Source of the DNA: JAAZZIT01 sp964480525
GTDB taxonomy: Bacteria; Bacillota; Clostridia; Oscillospirales; Ruminococcaceae
NCBI GenBank assembly: GCA_964480525.1
Contig: CAYZOV010000023.1
Coordinates: 1 to 25,317 of the forward strand
Direction: 5' to 3'
DNA: 25,317 nt
Within the stretch, counting starts at the first letter, position 1. Every line of letters starts with the position of its first letter. The notes under the pieces were generated by a model. That model had not been told where the DNA came from. It saw nothing but the letters and a program-made list of their open reading frames with translations, and ran no database searches. Shown here in pieces: positions 6,066 through 14,946 of this stretch. A program made the translations under genes and the position numbers.

Positions 6066-7834
6066 TACTTTTCACCGTCCTTTTCAAAACCCTCGTTTTG
6101 GAGGGTGAATACTTCGTGATAGTATCCGTTTTTGTTCTTCAAAAGTTCATCGTGAGTACCCATTTCGGTAATTTTACCGTTTTGAAGAATAATAATTTTA
6201 TCTGCGTCCTTTGTGGAAGAAATTCTCTGTGCGATAATGATTTTTGTGCAGTCAAAGTCAAGATTATTAAGGCTGTGTTGAATGTGGGTTTCCGTTTCCA
6301 TATCCACAGCCGAAGTCGTGTCGTCCAAAATCAAAATGCTAGGCTTGATTGCCAAAGCTCTTGCAAGTGAAATTCTCTGCTTTTGTCCGCCCGAAAGACC
6401 CACGCCACGTTCGCCTATAATTGTGTTATAACCGTCCTCTAACTTTTCAATAAAGCCGTCTGCCGCAGCGTCCCTTGCACATTTTTTAACTTCTTCTTCG
6501 GGCATATCAGAATCACCGTAGGCGATATTGCCGTCAATAGTGTCGGAATACAACAAAACGTCCTGCGTAGCCATACCTATATCGCCACGCAATGATTTAA
6601 GCTTATAATTCTTAACGTTTTCTCCGTCAACCAAAACTTCGCCGTTGTTTACGTCATAAAAACGTGGGATAAGGTTTATAAGCGAGGTTTTTCCGCTTCC
6701 CGTTTCGCCCATAATTGCCACGGTTTCGCCTGCCTTGATTTTAAAGCTTATGTCGTGCAAAACCTCTTTGTCGCCATAGCTAAATGAAACATTTTTAAAT
6801 TCCACTTCGCCTTTTAAACGCCCGTCAATGTCTTTGGCGTTTTTGTCGTCAACTATGGTCGGTTTTGAATAGTATACTTCTATGATTTTTTGTGCCGACG
6901 CAGTAAATCTTTGCAAATCGTTAATAACCATACCAAACTGTTTCATAGGGTTTGATAACGTCCAGATAAGTCCCGAAAATGCAATATATTCGCCCATCGT
7001 CATCATATCGTTTATAAGGAAAATTCCGCCTGCTAAAATCATCACAATTTGCAAACTTTCAGCAAGCCCGTCCACAATCGGTGAAAATTTAAGCCACATA
7101 AGCGAAGCTTTTTTGTTTGCTTCGGAATAACTTTCGTTTCTGTCCTGAAATTTTTCTATTTCGTAATTTTCTCTTGCAAACGCTTTAACCACACGGTTTC
7201 CGCTTATGTTTTCCTGTGCCGCCGTGTTCATTTGGGACAATCTTTCACGCAAATCAACATACATCGGTTTTACCTTTTTCTTAAAAATAGTAGTCACCAA
7301 AAATATAAAAGGCGTCAAAACCAAAAGGCAAAGTGCCATTTTCCAGTTTACAATTAAAAAGTAAACTGTGGTTGCCCCGAAAAGGCATACACATTCCACA
7401 ATCGCCTTGATAATCCACGCCATACAATGTCTTACCATGTCAAGGTCGCCCGTCAGACGGGTCATAAGGTCGCCTGTTCGGTATTTGCTGTAATATTCCA
7501 TGTCTTGATTCTGAACGGTTTTAAAAAGGTGATTTCTGATTTTATAAACCATTCCTTGCGTGGATACCTCGTAGCACATATTGCCTGTGTACTGCAAAAT
7601 CGTCCTCAAAAGTGTTGTGGCTATCATCATTATCAAAAGAAAAATCAAATAGTCCTTTCGGGTCGCAAGGTTTTCTGCTGCGTTTTCGCCCGTCAAAAAT
7701 AAATCCACAATCTTTTGCGAAAAAATCGGCGTTGTGAGATAAAGCGTCTGAACGCAAACCGTTATGCACAATGCCACAATGTACATCGCCCTGTACCCCT
7801 TTAGATTTTTCCAAATCCATTTAAGTTGAAACAT
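6065..7834 (-). CDS. Heterodimeric ABC exporter, subunit 1 (TM287/BmrC-like)
   Basis: 589 residues: exporter membrane domain (about 15-310) and ATPase domain. Walker A GETGSGKTS (about 376-384), canonical signature LSGGQKQR (about 480), Walker B ILILDDTTS. The residue after the Walker B Asp is Asp instead of the catalytic Glu, and the H-loop position reads IIAQR with Gln instead of His. Both changes mark the degenerate ATP site of heterodimeric exporters such as TM287/288, LmrCD and BmrCD. First gene of the operon: ATG after AAAGGAG, promoter at 7869-7896. The sequence alone cannot separate drug export from lipid export. Confidence 0.9.
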   Translation of the reverse strand: MFQLKWIWKNLKGYRAMYIVALCITVCVQTLYLTTPIFSQKIVDLFLTGENAAENLATRKDYLIFLLIMMIATTLLRTILQYTGNMCYEVSTQGMVYKIRNHLFKTVQNQDMEYYSKYRTGDLMTRLTGDLDMVRHCMAWIIKAIVECVCLFGATTVYFLIVNWKMALCLLVLTPFIFLVTTIFKKKVKPMYVDLRERLSQMNTAAQENISGNRVVKAFARENYEIEKFQDRNESYSEANKKASLMWLKFSPIVDGLAESLQIVMILAGGIFLINDMMTMGEYIAFSGLIWTLSNPMKQFGMVINDLQRFTASAQKIIEVYYSKPTIVDDKNAKDIDGRLKGEVEFKNVSFSYGDKEVLHDISFKIKAGETVAIMGETGSGKTSLINLIPRFYDVNNGEVLVDGENVKNYKLKSLRGDIGMATQDVLLYSDTIDGNIAYGDSDMPEEEVKKCARDAAADGFIEKLEDGYNTIIGERGVGLSGGQKQRISLARALAIKPSILILDDTTSAVDMETETHIQHSLNNLDFDCTKIIIAQRISSTKDADKIIILQNGKITEMGTHDELLKNKNGYYHEVFTLQNEGFEKDGEK

Positions 7835-7868
7835 ACTGCTTCTCCTTTCAAAAATTTGTTTCTGTTTG

Positions 7869-7896
7869 ATTTTACCACTTTAAAAATTAAAGTCAA
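7869..7896 (-). promoter_or_regulatory. Promoter of the ABC exporter operon
   Basis: On the minus strand TTGACT (7891-7896), 16-bp spacer, TAAAAT (7869-7874), about 35 bp before the start codon. Confidence 0.75.
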
Positions 7897-7911
7897 GAGG
7901 ATTTTTTCGCC

Positions 7912-7923
7912 TTAAACGTTTAA
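7912..7923. promoter_or_regulatory. Palindrome TTAAACGTTTAA, possible operator
   Basis: A perfect 12-bp palindrome with a central CG, the form many LacI-family operators take. It lies 15 bp upstream of the exporter -35 box and about 170 bp upstream of the likely GH2 promoter, between divergent genes. The regulator and target are unknown; it differs from the TGTAAC-type site at 1326-1339. Confidence 0.35.
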
Positions 7924-8092
7924 AATCTAAAATTCAGATTAAATTCATATTTGTTCAATTTTTTTGAAATTACACAAATAATTTTTTGAAACAATTGTTG
8001 CATAACGAAAATTTGTCCTTAAAAATTTTCTTTTTGATATAATTATTTTAAACTAAGAAAAGTTAAATTTTTGTTAAATTACACTTCTTAAC

Positions 8093-8121
8093 TTGTAATG
8101 GAAATCTGTTTATGATATGCT
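8093..8121 (+). promoter_or_regulatory. Candidate promoter of the GH2 gene
   Basis: TTGTAA (8093-8098), 17-bp spacer, TATGCT (8116-8121), 29 bp before the start codon. An alternative -10 TATAAT at 8038-8043 lacks a well-spaced -35. Confidence 0.5.
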
Positions 8122-8150
8122 AAAATTACAATAAAATTGGGAGGTTTATT

Positions 8151-10871
8151 ATGCTTGGACTTATCGATTTAAGTGGCGAATGGTCACTTTGCTTAGATGA
8201 AAATATGAAACTTGAACTTGGTCAAATAAATTACAACGACTGTATAAATTTACCGTCTACCACTTCGTTTGCCAAAAAAGGTGTGGAGAATACAGCACGG
8301 GAAACAGGCTTTTTGACAGACGCATACAAATTTGAGGGTAACGCTTGGTTTAAAAGAACGCTTAACCTTGAGGGATTCGACGATGAAAAAATCCTGCTTT
8401 TTCTCGAAAGAACACGCATTAGCACCGTTTATGTAAACTCGAAAATGGTAGGCGTAGATGACAGTTTTGTTGCACCGCACATTTTTGACATAACGGATTT
8501 TGTCAAGGATGGCGAAAACGTCATCGAAATTTGCGTGGCGAACAAAGGCTATAAAACAGGCGGAGGTCATATGACTTCGCCGGACACCCAGTCAAACTGG
8601 AACGGTATTACGGGGGAAATCTCCCTAAGAATTTACGAACCTACTCACGTTAAGAGTGCCTTTGTGGAAAGCGACATTCACAGCAATGAGCTTAAAATCA
8701 CAGCGGAAATTTCCACAAACGAAAAAGGTGTTGCTAAAATTTACGCAAGTGAATATTCTGACGAAGAAAAAGCCTTTGAACCTATCGAAGTGGCTTTTGA
8801 AAACGGCAAACTAAACGCAATTTACCCTATGAAAAACGCAAAACTTTGGAGCGAATTTGAACCGAATCTCTACAAGCTTTTTATCCAAATCGGCGAAGAT
8901 GTTTACGACACGACGGTGGGCTTGAGAGAATTTAAAGCACAGGGCGACAAGTTTACCATAAACGGCAAAAAAACGCTTTTGCGTGGCAAACACGATGGAC
9001 TTATTTTCCCGAAAACGGGTTTTGCACCGACAGATGTTGAGGAATGGCTTAGAATTTTGAAAATTTCCCAGAGCTACGGATTTAACCATTATCGTTTCCA
9101 CACCTGTTGCCCACCCGAGGCTTGTTTTGAAGCGGCAGACATTTTGGGAATTTATCTCGAGCCACAGCTCCCGTTCTGGGGTACAATCACAACCCCGGAG
9201 GACGAAAACCACAACCAAACCGAGCAGGATTTTCTCATTTCGGAGGGTTTTAAAATGATGTCGGCATTTGGAAATCACCCGTCATTTTGTATGATGTCTA
9301 TGGGCAACGAACTTTGGGGCAGCAAGGAGCGAATCAACGATATAATGGGTGGCTACAAGGCTGTTGACAACCGTCATCTTTACACGCAGGGGTCGAATAA
9401 TTTCCAGTGGTTCCCTAACGTTATCGAAAACGACGACTTTTTCGTGGGCGTTCGACTTGCAAACGACCGACTTATCCGTGGTTCTTACGCTATGTGTGAC
9501 GCTCCGCTGGGGCATATTCAGACCGACAAACCAAGCACTACCCATTGCTATGACGACATCGTTATCCCACAAAAATCTGCGTCACAGACGGAGGTTTCCG
9601 AGGACGGCACTGTTCAAATTCAGTACGGCACAACGATGAAAACCGTAAAAGCAAGCGAGGCTGACGCTGATTTTGTTCCTAACGTGCCGATTTTAACTCA
9701 CGAAATAGGTCAGTTTGAAACTTTCCCTGATTTTAACGAAATTCCAAAATACACAGGTCCTTTGAAAGCACGAAACTTTGAAGTTTTTAAGGAACGTCTC
9801 GAAGAAAAAGGCATATCCCACCTTTCGGACAAATTTTTCAGAGCCAGCGGAAAACTTGCAGGGGAGTGCTATAAGGAAGAACTTGAAGCGGTTTACCGTT
9901 CAAAAACTTTGGCAGGATTCCAGCTTTTGGACTTGCAGGATTTTACAGGGCAGGGAACGGCTCTGGTGGGAATTTTAAACGCATTTATGGAAAACAAGGG
10001 CAATGTGTCCCGTGAGGAATGGGTTCGTTTTTGCGGACAAACTGTTGTTTTGGGCATTTTCGACAGCTATACCTACCAAGCAGGCGACAGCTTTAACGCA
10101 CAAATCAGACTTGTAAACTTTAGCGACAAGTCATTTGACGGCAAAACTCTCACAGCCACCCTTTCGGGCGACGGCATAGAGCCAATGTCAAAGACAGTTA
10201 AAATTTCCGAAAACAACGAAAACTACACAGACGTGTGCGAATTTAGTGCGAAAATTCCAAATATCAAAAAAGCACAAAAAATTGAGTTTTCAATAAAAAT
10301 AGAAAACTCAAATATTGAAAATCTCTACACTTTGTGGATTTATCCGAAAATTGAAATGCCTAACACAGCCGAAAATTTCATCTTTGAAAGCCTTAACGAA
10401 AACGCACAAAAGCTACTTGACGACGGAAAAACTGTTTTGGTTGTGCCAAATCTTTCAAGGCTTGAAAACGCTATACAGGGCTTTTACTGTGCGGATTTTT
10501 GGTGCTATCCTATGTTTAGAAGTATTTCCGAAATGATGAACAAGCCAAATCCTGTGGGTACAATGGGACTTTTGATTGACGACAAGCACCCTGCCTTAAA
10601 GGATTTCCCGACAGAATTTTACTCCACGCACCAATGGTGGGAAATTGTAGAAAATTCAAAGAGCGAAATTCTCGATGACAATTTCAAGGACAAAAATATC
10701 ATCGTACAGACCATTGACAATTTTGAACGCAACCACGTTTTGGGGCTTATGTACGAGTACAGCGAGAAAAACGGCAAGGTCGTGGTTTTGAACGCCGACT
10801 TGCAAAAACTTTGCCGGACCCCCGAGGGACGTTGCTTTACAAAGTCGGTTTTGGATTATTGCAAAAATTAA
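8151..10871 (+). CDS. Glycoside hydrolase family 2 protein
   Basis: 906 residues, no signal peptide, so probably cytoplasmic and acting on imported oligosaccharides. Domain order: N-terminal sugar-binding jelly roll (about 1-165), immunoglobulin-like domain (about 170-265), TIM barrel (about 270-600), then about 300 extra C-terminal residues of beta-rich and mixed fold. Likely acid/base Glu387 in MSMGNELWG and nucleophile Glu518 in THEIGQF; FHTCCPP and LRGKHDG are typical barrel motifs of the large GH2 enzymes. GH2 covers beta-galactosidase, beta-glucuronidase, beta-mannosidase and plant-glycan activities, and I cannot choose among them. ATG with GGGAGG (8139-8144). No transporter or other sugar gene is adjacent. 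Confidence 0.85.
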   Translation: MLGLIDLSGEWSLCLDENMKLELGQINYNDCINLPSTTSFAKKGVENTARETGFLTDAYKFEGNAWFKRTLNLEGFDDEKILLFLERTRISTVYVNSKMVGVDDSFVAPHIFDITDFVKDGENVIEICVANKGYKTGGGHMTSPDTQSNWNGITGEISLRIYEPTHVKSAFVESDIHSNELKITAEISTNEKGVAKIYASEYSDEEKAFEPIEVAFENGKLNAIYPMKNAKLWSEFEPNLYKLFIQIGEDVYDTTVGLREFKAQGDKFTINGKKTLLRGKHDGLIFPKTGFAPTDVEEWLRILKISQSYGFNHYRFHTCCPPEACFEAADILGIYLEPQLPFWGTITTPEDENHNQTEQDFLISEGFKMMSAFGNHPSFCMMSMGNELWGSKERINDIMGGYKAVDNRHLYTQGSNNFQWFPNVIENDDFFVGVRLANDRLIRGSYAMCDAPLGHIQTDKPSTTHCYDDIVIPQKSASQTEVSEDGTVQIQYGTTMKTVKASEADADFVPNVPILTHEIGQFETFPDFNEIPKYTGPLKARNFEVFKERLEEKGISHLSDKFFRASGKLAGECYKEELEAVYRSKTLAGFQLLDLQDFTGQGTALVGILNAFMENKGNVSREEWVRFCGQTVVLGIFDSYTYQAGDSFNAQIRLVNFSDKSFDGKTLTATLSGDGIEPMSKTVKISENNENYTDVCEFSAKIPNIKKAQKIEFSIKIENSNIENLYTLWIYPKIEMPNTAENFIFESLNENAQKLLDDGKTVLVVPNLSRLENAIQGFYCADFWCYPMFRSISEMMNKPNPVGTMGLLIDDKHPALKDFPTEFYSTHQWWEIVENSKSEILDDNFKDKNIIVQTIDNFERNHVLGLMYEYSEKNGKVVVLNADLQKLCRTPEGRCFTKSVLDYCKN

Positions 10872-10878
10872 CACAAAA

Positions 10879-10912
10879 AAAGTCTTTCTCAATCACCGTT
10901 GAGAAAGACTTT
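10879..10912. terminator. Bidirectional terminator between convergent genes
   Basis: Perfect 14-bp stem AAAGTCTTTCTCAA (10879-10892) with TTGAGAAAGACTTT (10899-10912), loop TCACCG. A-rich flank on the left and T-rich on the right make it work both ways. It ends at the stop codon of the convergent minus-strand gene. Confidence 0.85.
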
Positions 10913-12465
10913 TATTCATATACAAGCACAATTGTAATTATGCCGTTTGATTCATTAAAGATTCTGGAATATCTTGTATCAGCAAGATTTTCATTGCCCA
11001 CCTGCTGTTTTGCGGTTTTCAGAATATCAAAAATAGCTTTTTTTCGGTATTCCGTGTTTTCAAACAGATACTTCTTGAAATTTTCGTATTCCTGACTGTC
11101 CGTCACCTGAACGTACGCATATTTTTGGTCGTTTAAAACGGCATTGTTGACGATTTTCTGAATGTTGTCAATTGCGTCGTCCTTTGTGGCAAAACTCAAA
11201 CCGTACACTTTGTAGTATTCCATTGTGCTGTCGTCAGCCACAGGGTACGAAAAACCGTCCGGTGGGTCAATTTGGTGGGTGCCTGCGATTTTTTGGTCGT
11301 CAATTAGAAAATAATCATAACACACATAATCTTCGTAATTATTTCCGCTTGTCATAATCGGGTCGTCCCATGTCAGGTCAATGTTGTACCATTTGTCGCC
11401 GAATTTGACCATGTTCCACATATGACCCTCTGGCTGACCGCCTGAAACAGACGACACGCCCACCACGGGAATACATTCATACCCGAATTTTGAACACAAA
11501 TAAATAAACGCTTTTGAGTACCCCTCGCAAACAGCCTTGTTTTCCACCAAACAGCCGTATGCCGTGGTGCTGTTTTCACTTTGGGCGTCGTAAACACAAC
11601 GCTTGATAATTTCGTCGTGCAAATATTTTATAACTTCATAATCTGTTGTTGCGTTGCAATTTTCGATAATTTCGTTTGCAACTTGTTCCAGTTGTGCTTT
11701 TTCTTTTAAAAAATGCTTGCGGTCTTTTGTGTACGAAAGTTTCAGAGTAACCACATAATCGGTGTCCTCGTCAATTGACATAGCGTACTCTCTGGAAACA
11801 TAATTTTCCTCAATATTTATCATGGAAACAATCGTCAGAGCGTTGTTTACTTGCTGTTGTGTAACTTTCTGACCGTTAAAACTGATTTCCGTTTGGAAAT
11901 TTTTCACCGCATTAGAAATTTTTTCTACGATTTTTCTTTCACGCTGATTCAAACCGTTCAAAAATGCCGTGGCGTTGTCAATTTGCGACGGAAGTATAAC
12001 TTCGTTGTCCGCAGACGTTTGCGATGAAGAACTTGACGACGGTTTAATTTGCGTGCTTGAATTTTTTGAAGAAAATGACGAAGAAAAGCTCCAAGTCTTG
12101 CTGACGGTTTTTGACGAAATCAAACTTGCGGAGTTTCTCTTTGAGGTTGTGCCGTCGCCGTTGTTGTTTTGCGGTATCGCCGAAGTGGTGATAATTGTTT
12201 TCGGCGACGTTTTGGAAGTAGTAATTTCGGACGGCGTAATACTGTTTGTTGTGGAAGAAACCGACGACTGTGTTTGTGACGACGGATTTTCGCTGTGGTC
12301 TGAATCTGTTTTTGAGGTTGTCGCAAAGGAAGAAGTGGTCGTCAACGAAGCCGAGCTACCCAATGTTGTGAATTTCTCGTCAGGTTTTGAACAAGCGCAA
12401 AATTCCGTTGTCAAAACAGCCATTGCCAAAAGCACAGCGACGATTTTTTTGTTTTTTCCCAACAC
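10912..12465 (-). CDS. Secreted transglutaminase-fold (putative lipo-)protein
   Basis: 517 residues. The N-terminus has basic residues, a hydrophobic helix and a lipobox-like FCAC (Cys near residue 25), suggesting a lipid-anchored surface protein. A Ser/Thr-rich low-complexity linker (about 30-155) follows, then a helical segment and a transglutaminase-like domain (about 280-390). A Cys-His-Asp triad can be read: Cys313 in AVCEGYSKAF, His348 in EGHMWNM, Asp363 in NIDLTWDDP. Such proteins in Firmicutes are thought to act as surface proteases or cross-linkers; the substrate is unknown. The GTG start is supported by AAGGAG (12475-12480) nine bases upstream. It stands alone with its own promoter and terminator. 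Confidence 0.8.
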   Translation of the reverse strand: MLGKNKKIVAVLLAMAVLTTEFCACSKPDEKFTTLGSSASLTTTSSFATTSKTDSDHSENPSSQTQSSVSSTTNSITPSEITTSKTSPKTIITTSAIPQNNNGDGTTSKRNSASLISSKTVSKTWSFSSSFSSKNSSTQIKPSSSSSSQTSADNEVILPSQIDNATAFLNGLNQRERKIVEKISNAVKNFQTEISFNGQKVTQQQVNNALTIVSMINIEENYVSREYAMSIDEDTDYVVTLKLSYTKDRKHFLKEKAQLEQVANEIIENCNATTDYEVIKYLHDEIIKRCVYDAQSENSTTAYGCLVENKAVCEGYSKAFIYLCSKFGYECIPVVGVSSVSGGQPEGHMWNMVKFGDKWYNIDLTWDDPIMTSGNNYEDYVCYDYFLIDDQKIAGTHQIDPPDGFSYPVADDSTMEYYKVYGLSFATKDDAIDNIQKIVNNAVLNDQKYAYVQVTDSQEYENFKKYLFENTEYRKKAIFDILKTAKQQVGNENLADTRYSRIFNESNGIITIVLVYE

Positions 12466-12521
12466 TTGACCTCACTCCTTTTTTGTAACTTTTTTTGTAC
12501 AGATTCGCACCTTACACACTT

Positions 12522-12551
12522 ATGATACTATACTTTCCTATAAATTGTCAA
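12522..12551 (-). promoter_or_regulatory. Promoter of the transglutaminase-fold gene
   Basis: On the minus strand TTGACA (12546-12551), 18-bp spacer, TATCAT (12522-12527). A leader of about 50 nt follows. Confidence 0.7.
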
Positions 12552-12621
12552 TAGAAAAAACCTTACAATACGGTTTCTTTTATTACAATTCGTTTACAAT
12601 TTCTAAATATTCCCGAACAGC

Positions 12622-12652
12622 AAAAAAAGAGTACGTTTTTTCGTACTCTTTT
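12622..12652 (-). terminator. Terminator of the dusB-rsmI-rimI-tsaD operon
   Basis: Perfect 11-bp stem AAAAGAGTACG (12625-12635) with CGTACTCTTTT (12642-12652), six-base loop, T run on the minus strand, a few bases past the tsaD stop. Confidence 0.85.
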
Positions 12653-12657
12653 CTGAT

Positions 12658-13668
12658 TTACAAATCTTCAAGAGAAAGGGTTGCCACGGCGTTAAGGCTT
12701 TCGTCGGCACGTCTGCCCGAAAGAAAATCAAAGTACCCTTGACACCCAATCATTGCACCGTTGTCGCCACAATATGTCAAGTCTGGCACAAAAAGCTTGT
12801 AGCCACGCTCATCGCAGGCTTTTTTAATGCTTTCTCTAACGCCTGAATTTGCCGAAACTCCCCCTGCCACGGCGATAGTTTTATAACCCGTATCCTTTGC
12901 CGCAAGCATAAGTTTTTCGGTGAGAATTTCGCAAACCGTTTTCTGAAAACTTGCAGCCACGTCGTTTTTGTTAATTTCAGCTCCTTTTTGCTCTGCGTTG
13001 TGAACAAGGTTAATGACGGCGGTTTTTAACCCCGAAAAGCTGAAATCATATTCGCTGCCTGCAACCTTAGGGTGTGGGAACTTAAAAGCGTCAGGGTTTC
13101 CCGATTTTGAAGCATTGTCAATGTGTTTGCCCCCCGGGTACGGAAATCCCAAAACCCTTGCGCATTTGTCAAAACATTCGCCTGCTGCGTCGTCACGGGT
13201 TCTGCCGATAACTTTATAAGTTGTATAATCCTTAACTTCCACAATGTGACTGTGACCGCCTGACACAACAAGACAAAGAAACGGCGGTTTTAACTGTGGG
13301 TGAGAGATATAATTTGTTGCGATATGACCTGCGATATGGTGAACAGGCACAAGTGGTTTTTTCGTTGACATAGCAAGTCCCTTTGCAAAACTCACCCCCA
13401 CAAGCAACGCCCCGATAAGTCCCGGCGCATATGTCACCGCAACGGCGTCAATGTCGTCAATGGTACAATTTGCGTCGCTAAGGGCTTGTTTTGTCACCCA
13501 AAGAATGTTTTCGCTGTGTCGTCTTGAAGCAATTTCAGGCACAACTCCGCCGTAAAGTTTGTGTTCGTCAATCTGGCTTGCGACCACGTTTGACAGCACC
13601 TTAACTCCGTCCTCAACAACCGAAACCGCTGTTTCGTCGCACGAACTTTCTATTCCCAGAATTTTCAT
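12658..13668 (-). CDS. tsaD: tRNA threonylcarbamoyladenosine transferase TsaD
   Basis: 336 residues, full length for TsaD (YgjD/Kae1/Gcp). It transfers the threonylcarbamoyl group to A37 of ANN-decoding tRNAs, acting with TsaB and TsaE. Visible marks: N-terminal GIESSCDETAVSVV, YGGVVPEIASRRH, the metal-binding HHIAGH (110-115; His111, His115), VSGGHSH, and FSGLKTA. ATG with AAAGGAT upstream. It is the last gene of a four-gene operon, five bases after the rimI stop. TsaB and TsaE are not in this window. The tRNA-Thr gene nearby is a natural substrate, but the closeness may be chance. Confidence 0.97.
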   Translation of the reverse strand: MKILGIESSCDETAVSVVEDGVKVLSNVVASQIDEHKLYGGVVPEIASRRHSENILWVTKQALSDANCTIDDIDAVAVTYAPGLIGALLVGVSFAKGLAMSTKKPLVPVHHIAGHIATNYISHPQLKPPFLCLVVSGGHSHIVEVKDYTTYKVIGRTRDDAAGECFDKCARVLGFPYPGGKHIDNASKSGNPDAFKFPHPKVAGSEYDFSFSGLKTAVINLVHNAEQKGAEINKNDVAASFQKTVCEILTEKLMLAAKDTGYKTIAVAGGVSANSGVRESIKKACDERGYKLFVPDLTYCGDNGAMIGCQGYFDFLSGRRADESLNAVATLSLEDL

Positions 13669-13673
13669 AAAAT

Positions 13674-14108
13674 CTATCCTTTCGTTTTTGTCATCAAAAT
13701 TGCGTCCTCAACAGGCTTTTCGTAAAAATCCTTGCGTTGTCCGACGTTTTTATATCCAAGCTTTTCGTACAGACAAATCGCCCCGAAGTTGCTTTTTCTC
13801 ACTTCTAAAGTTATAAACAAAAAATTGCGTTTTTCAAGTTTGCAAAGCAAAGCTTTTGCTAAACCTTGTCGCCTGAAATTTTCACTCACGGCAATATTGT
13901 TTATATAAATTTCGCCACATACGTCACGAACGTTTAAAAAGCCTGCTATTTCGCCGTTTACATCTGCCACAAGGGTTACGCTAAATGGGTTTTCAATCTC
14001 GTCATAAAAAGCCTTTTCGCTCCACGGTTGAGAAAAATTTTCCTTTTCGATAATCGCAACCTTTGGCACGTCGTCCCTTGTCATATTTCTTATTAAAACA
14101 CTACTCAT
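13674..14108 (-). CDS. rimI: Ribosomal protein S18 alanine N-acetyltransferase RimI
   Basis: About 144 residues, a single GNAT acetyltransferase domain. The acetyl-CoA loop is seen in FRRQGLAKALL, after the strand IYINNIAV and before LEVRKSNFGAICLYEKLGYK. RimI acetylates the N-terminal Ala of ribosomal protein S18. I place the start at the ATG of MSSVLIRNMTRDD (14106-14108), since an upstream GGGAG gives a ribosome binding site. The longer reading (to 14192) adds 28 residues inside rsmI with no family likeness. The start overlaps the rsmI stop by 8 bases. The position next to tsaD is the usual one. Exact substrate within the RimI-like group is inferred. Confidence 0.9.
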   Translation of the reverse strand: MSSVLIRNMTRDDVPKVAIIEKENFSQPWSEKAFYDEIENPFSVTLVADVNGEIAGFLNVRDVCGEIYINNIAVSENFRRQGLAKALLCKLEKRNFLFITLEVRKSNFGAICLYEKLGYKNVGQRKDFYEKPVEDAILMTKTKG

Positions 14109-14934
14109 TGCCCTTTTCTCCCAAAAGCATAGCGTACAATTCGCCCTTTGAAAAACCGCTTGACTTTGCAATCTGTTTGCAAGCGTCCGCACCCCTCATT
14201 CCTTTTTCAACAAGGGATTTAACCTGTTCAAAAGCGTCCTCAATGGTTTCCTGTGCCACGATTTCCTTTGCACCCTCGATAACAAGCACAAACTCACCCT
14301 TTGGGGTGTTTTCGGAATAATATTCCACAGCCTGCGAAAGTGTGGTTCTGAAAACTTCTTCGTGAATTTTCGTAAGTTCTCTGCAAAGAGAAATTTTTCT
14401 GTCGCCAAAGTATTCCAGCATATCCTTTAATGTGTAAATCAATTTGTGAGGTGCTTCGTAAAAAACAAGAGTGCGAGCGTCGTTTTTAACAGAGGCTAAA
14501 TGTTCGTATCTAAGCCTTTTTGTGGTTGATAAAAATCCCTCAAAGCAAAATCTGGACGTGGATAAACCGCTTATTGCCACAGCAGACGCCACAGCCGTAG
14601 GACCGGGTACGACTTCGATTTTTACACCGTTTTCGGCGCAAAGTCTGACCAAATCTTCTCCGGGGTCTGAAATGCACGGCATACCTGCGTCGGTGACAAT
14701 TCCGCAGTTTTCACCGCTTAAAATTCTCTGTAAAATCTGTTCGCCCACCACGTCGCAGTTGTGCCTGTGATAACTCACCATAGGCTTTTTAATTTCAAAA
14801 TAACTTAATAATTTCGCCGTCACTCTGGTATCTTCGGCGCAAATGAAGTCAACCTCTTTCAAAGTTTGCACCGCCCGAAAAGTCATATCACCCAAATTAC
14901 CGATTGGCGTGCCGATTATATAAAGTTTTCCCAT
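14101..14934 (-). CDS. rsmI: 16S rRNA (cytidine1402-2'-O)-methyltransferase RsmI
   Basis: 277 residues of the tetrapyrrole-methylase fold family, as in YraL/RsmI. N-terminal YIIGTPIGNLGDMTFRA, then CAEDTR, SYHRHN, the loop GIVTDAGMPCISDPGEDLV, and VPGPTAVASAVAISGL. The C-terminal about 50 residues form the small helical domain of RsmI. The enzyme methylates the ribose of C1402 in the decoding centre. ATG with AAGGAG upstream. It is 12 bases after dusB and overlaps rimI, so the four genes form one transcript. Confidence 0.96.
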   Translation of the reverse strand: MGKLYIIGTPIGNLGDMTFRAVQTLKEVDFICAEDTRVTAKLLSYFEIKKPMVSYHRHNCDVVGEQILQRILSGENCGIVTDAGMPCISDPGEDLVRLCAENGVKIEVVPGPTAVASAVAISGLSTSRFCFEGFLSTTKRLRYEHLASVKNDARTLVFYEAPHKLIYTLKDMLEYFGDRKISLCRELTKIHEEVFRTTLSQAVEYYSENTPKGEFVLVIEGAKEIVAQETIEDAFEQVKSLVEKGMRGADACKQIAKSSGFSKGELYAMLLGEKGNE

Positions 14935-14946
14935 TTAAAATTCTCC

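Noticed and set aside
8811..9278. 155-residue minus-strand ORF
   Set aside because: Lies wholly inside the GH2 gene, with no ribosome binding site and no protein-like motifs.
11969..12469. 166-residue plus-strand ORF
   Set aside because: Antisense to the Ser/Thr-rich linker of the transglutaminase-fold gene; its Val/Glu/Asp bias is the mirror of that linker.
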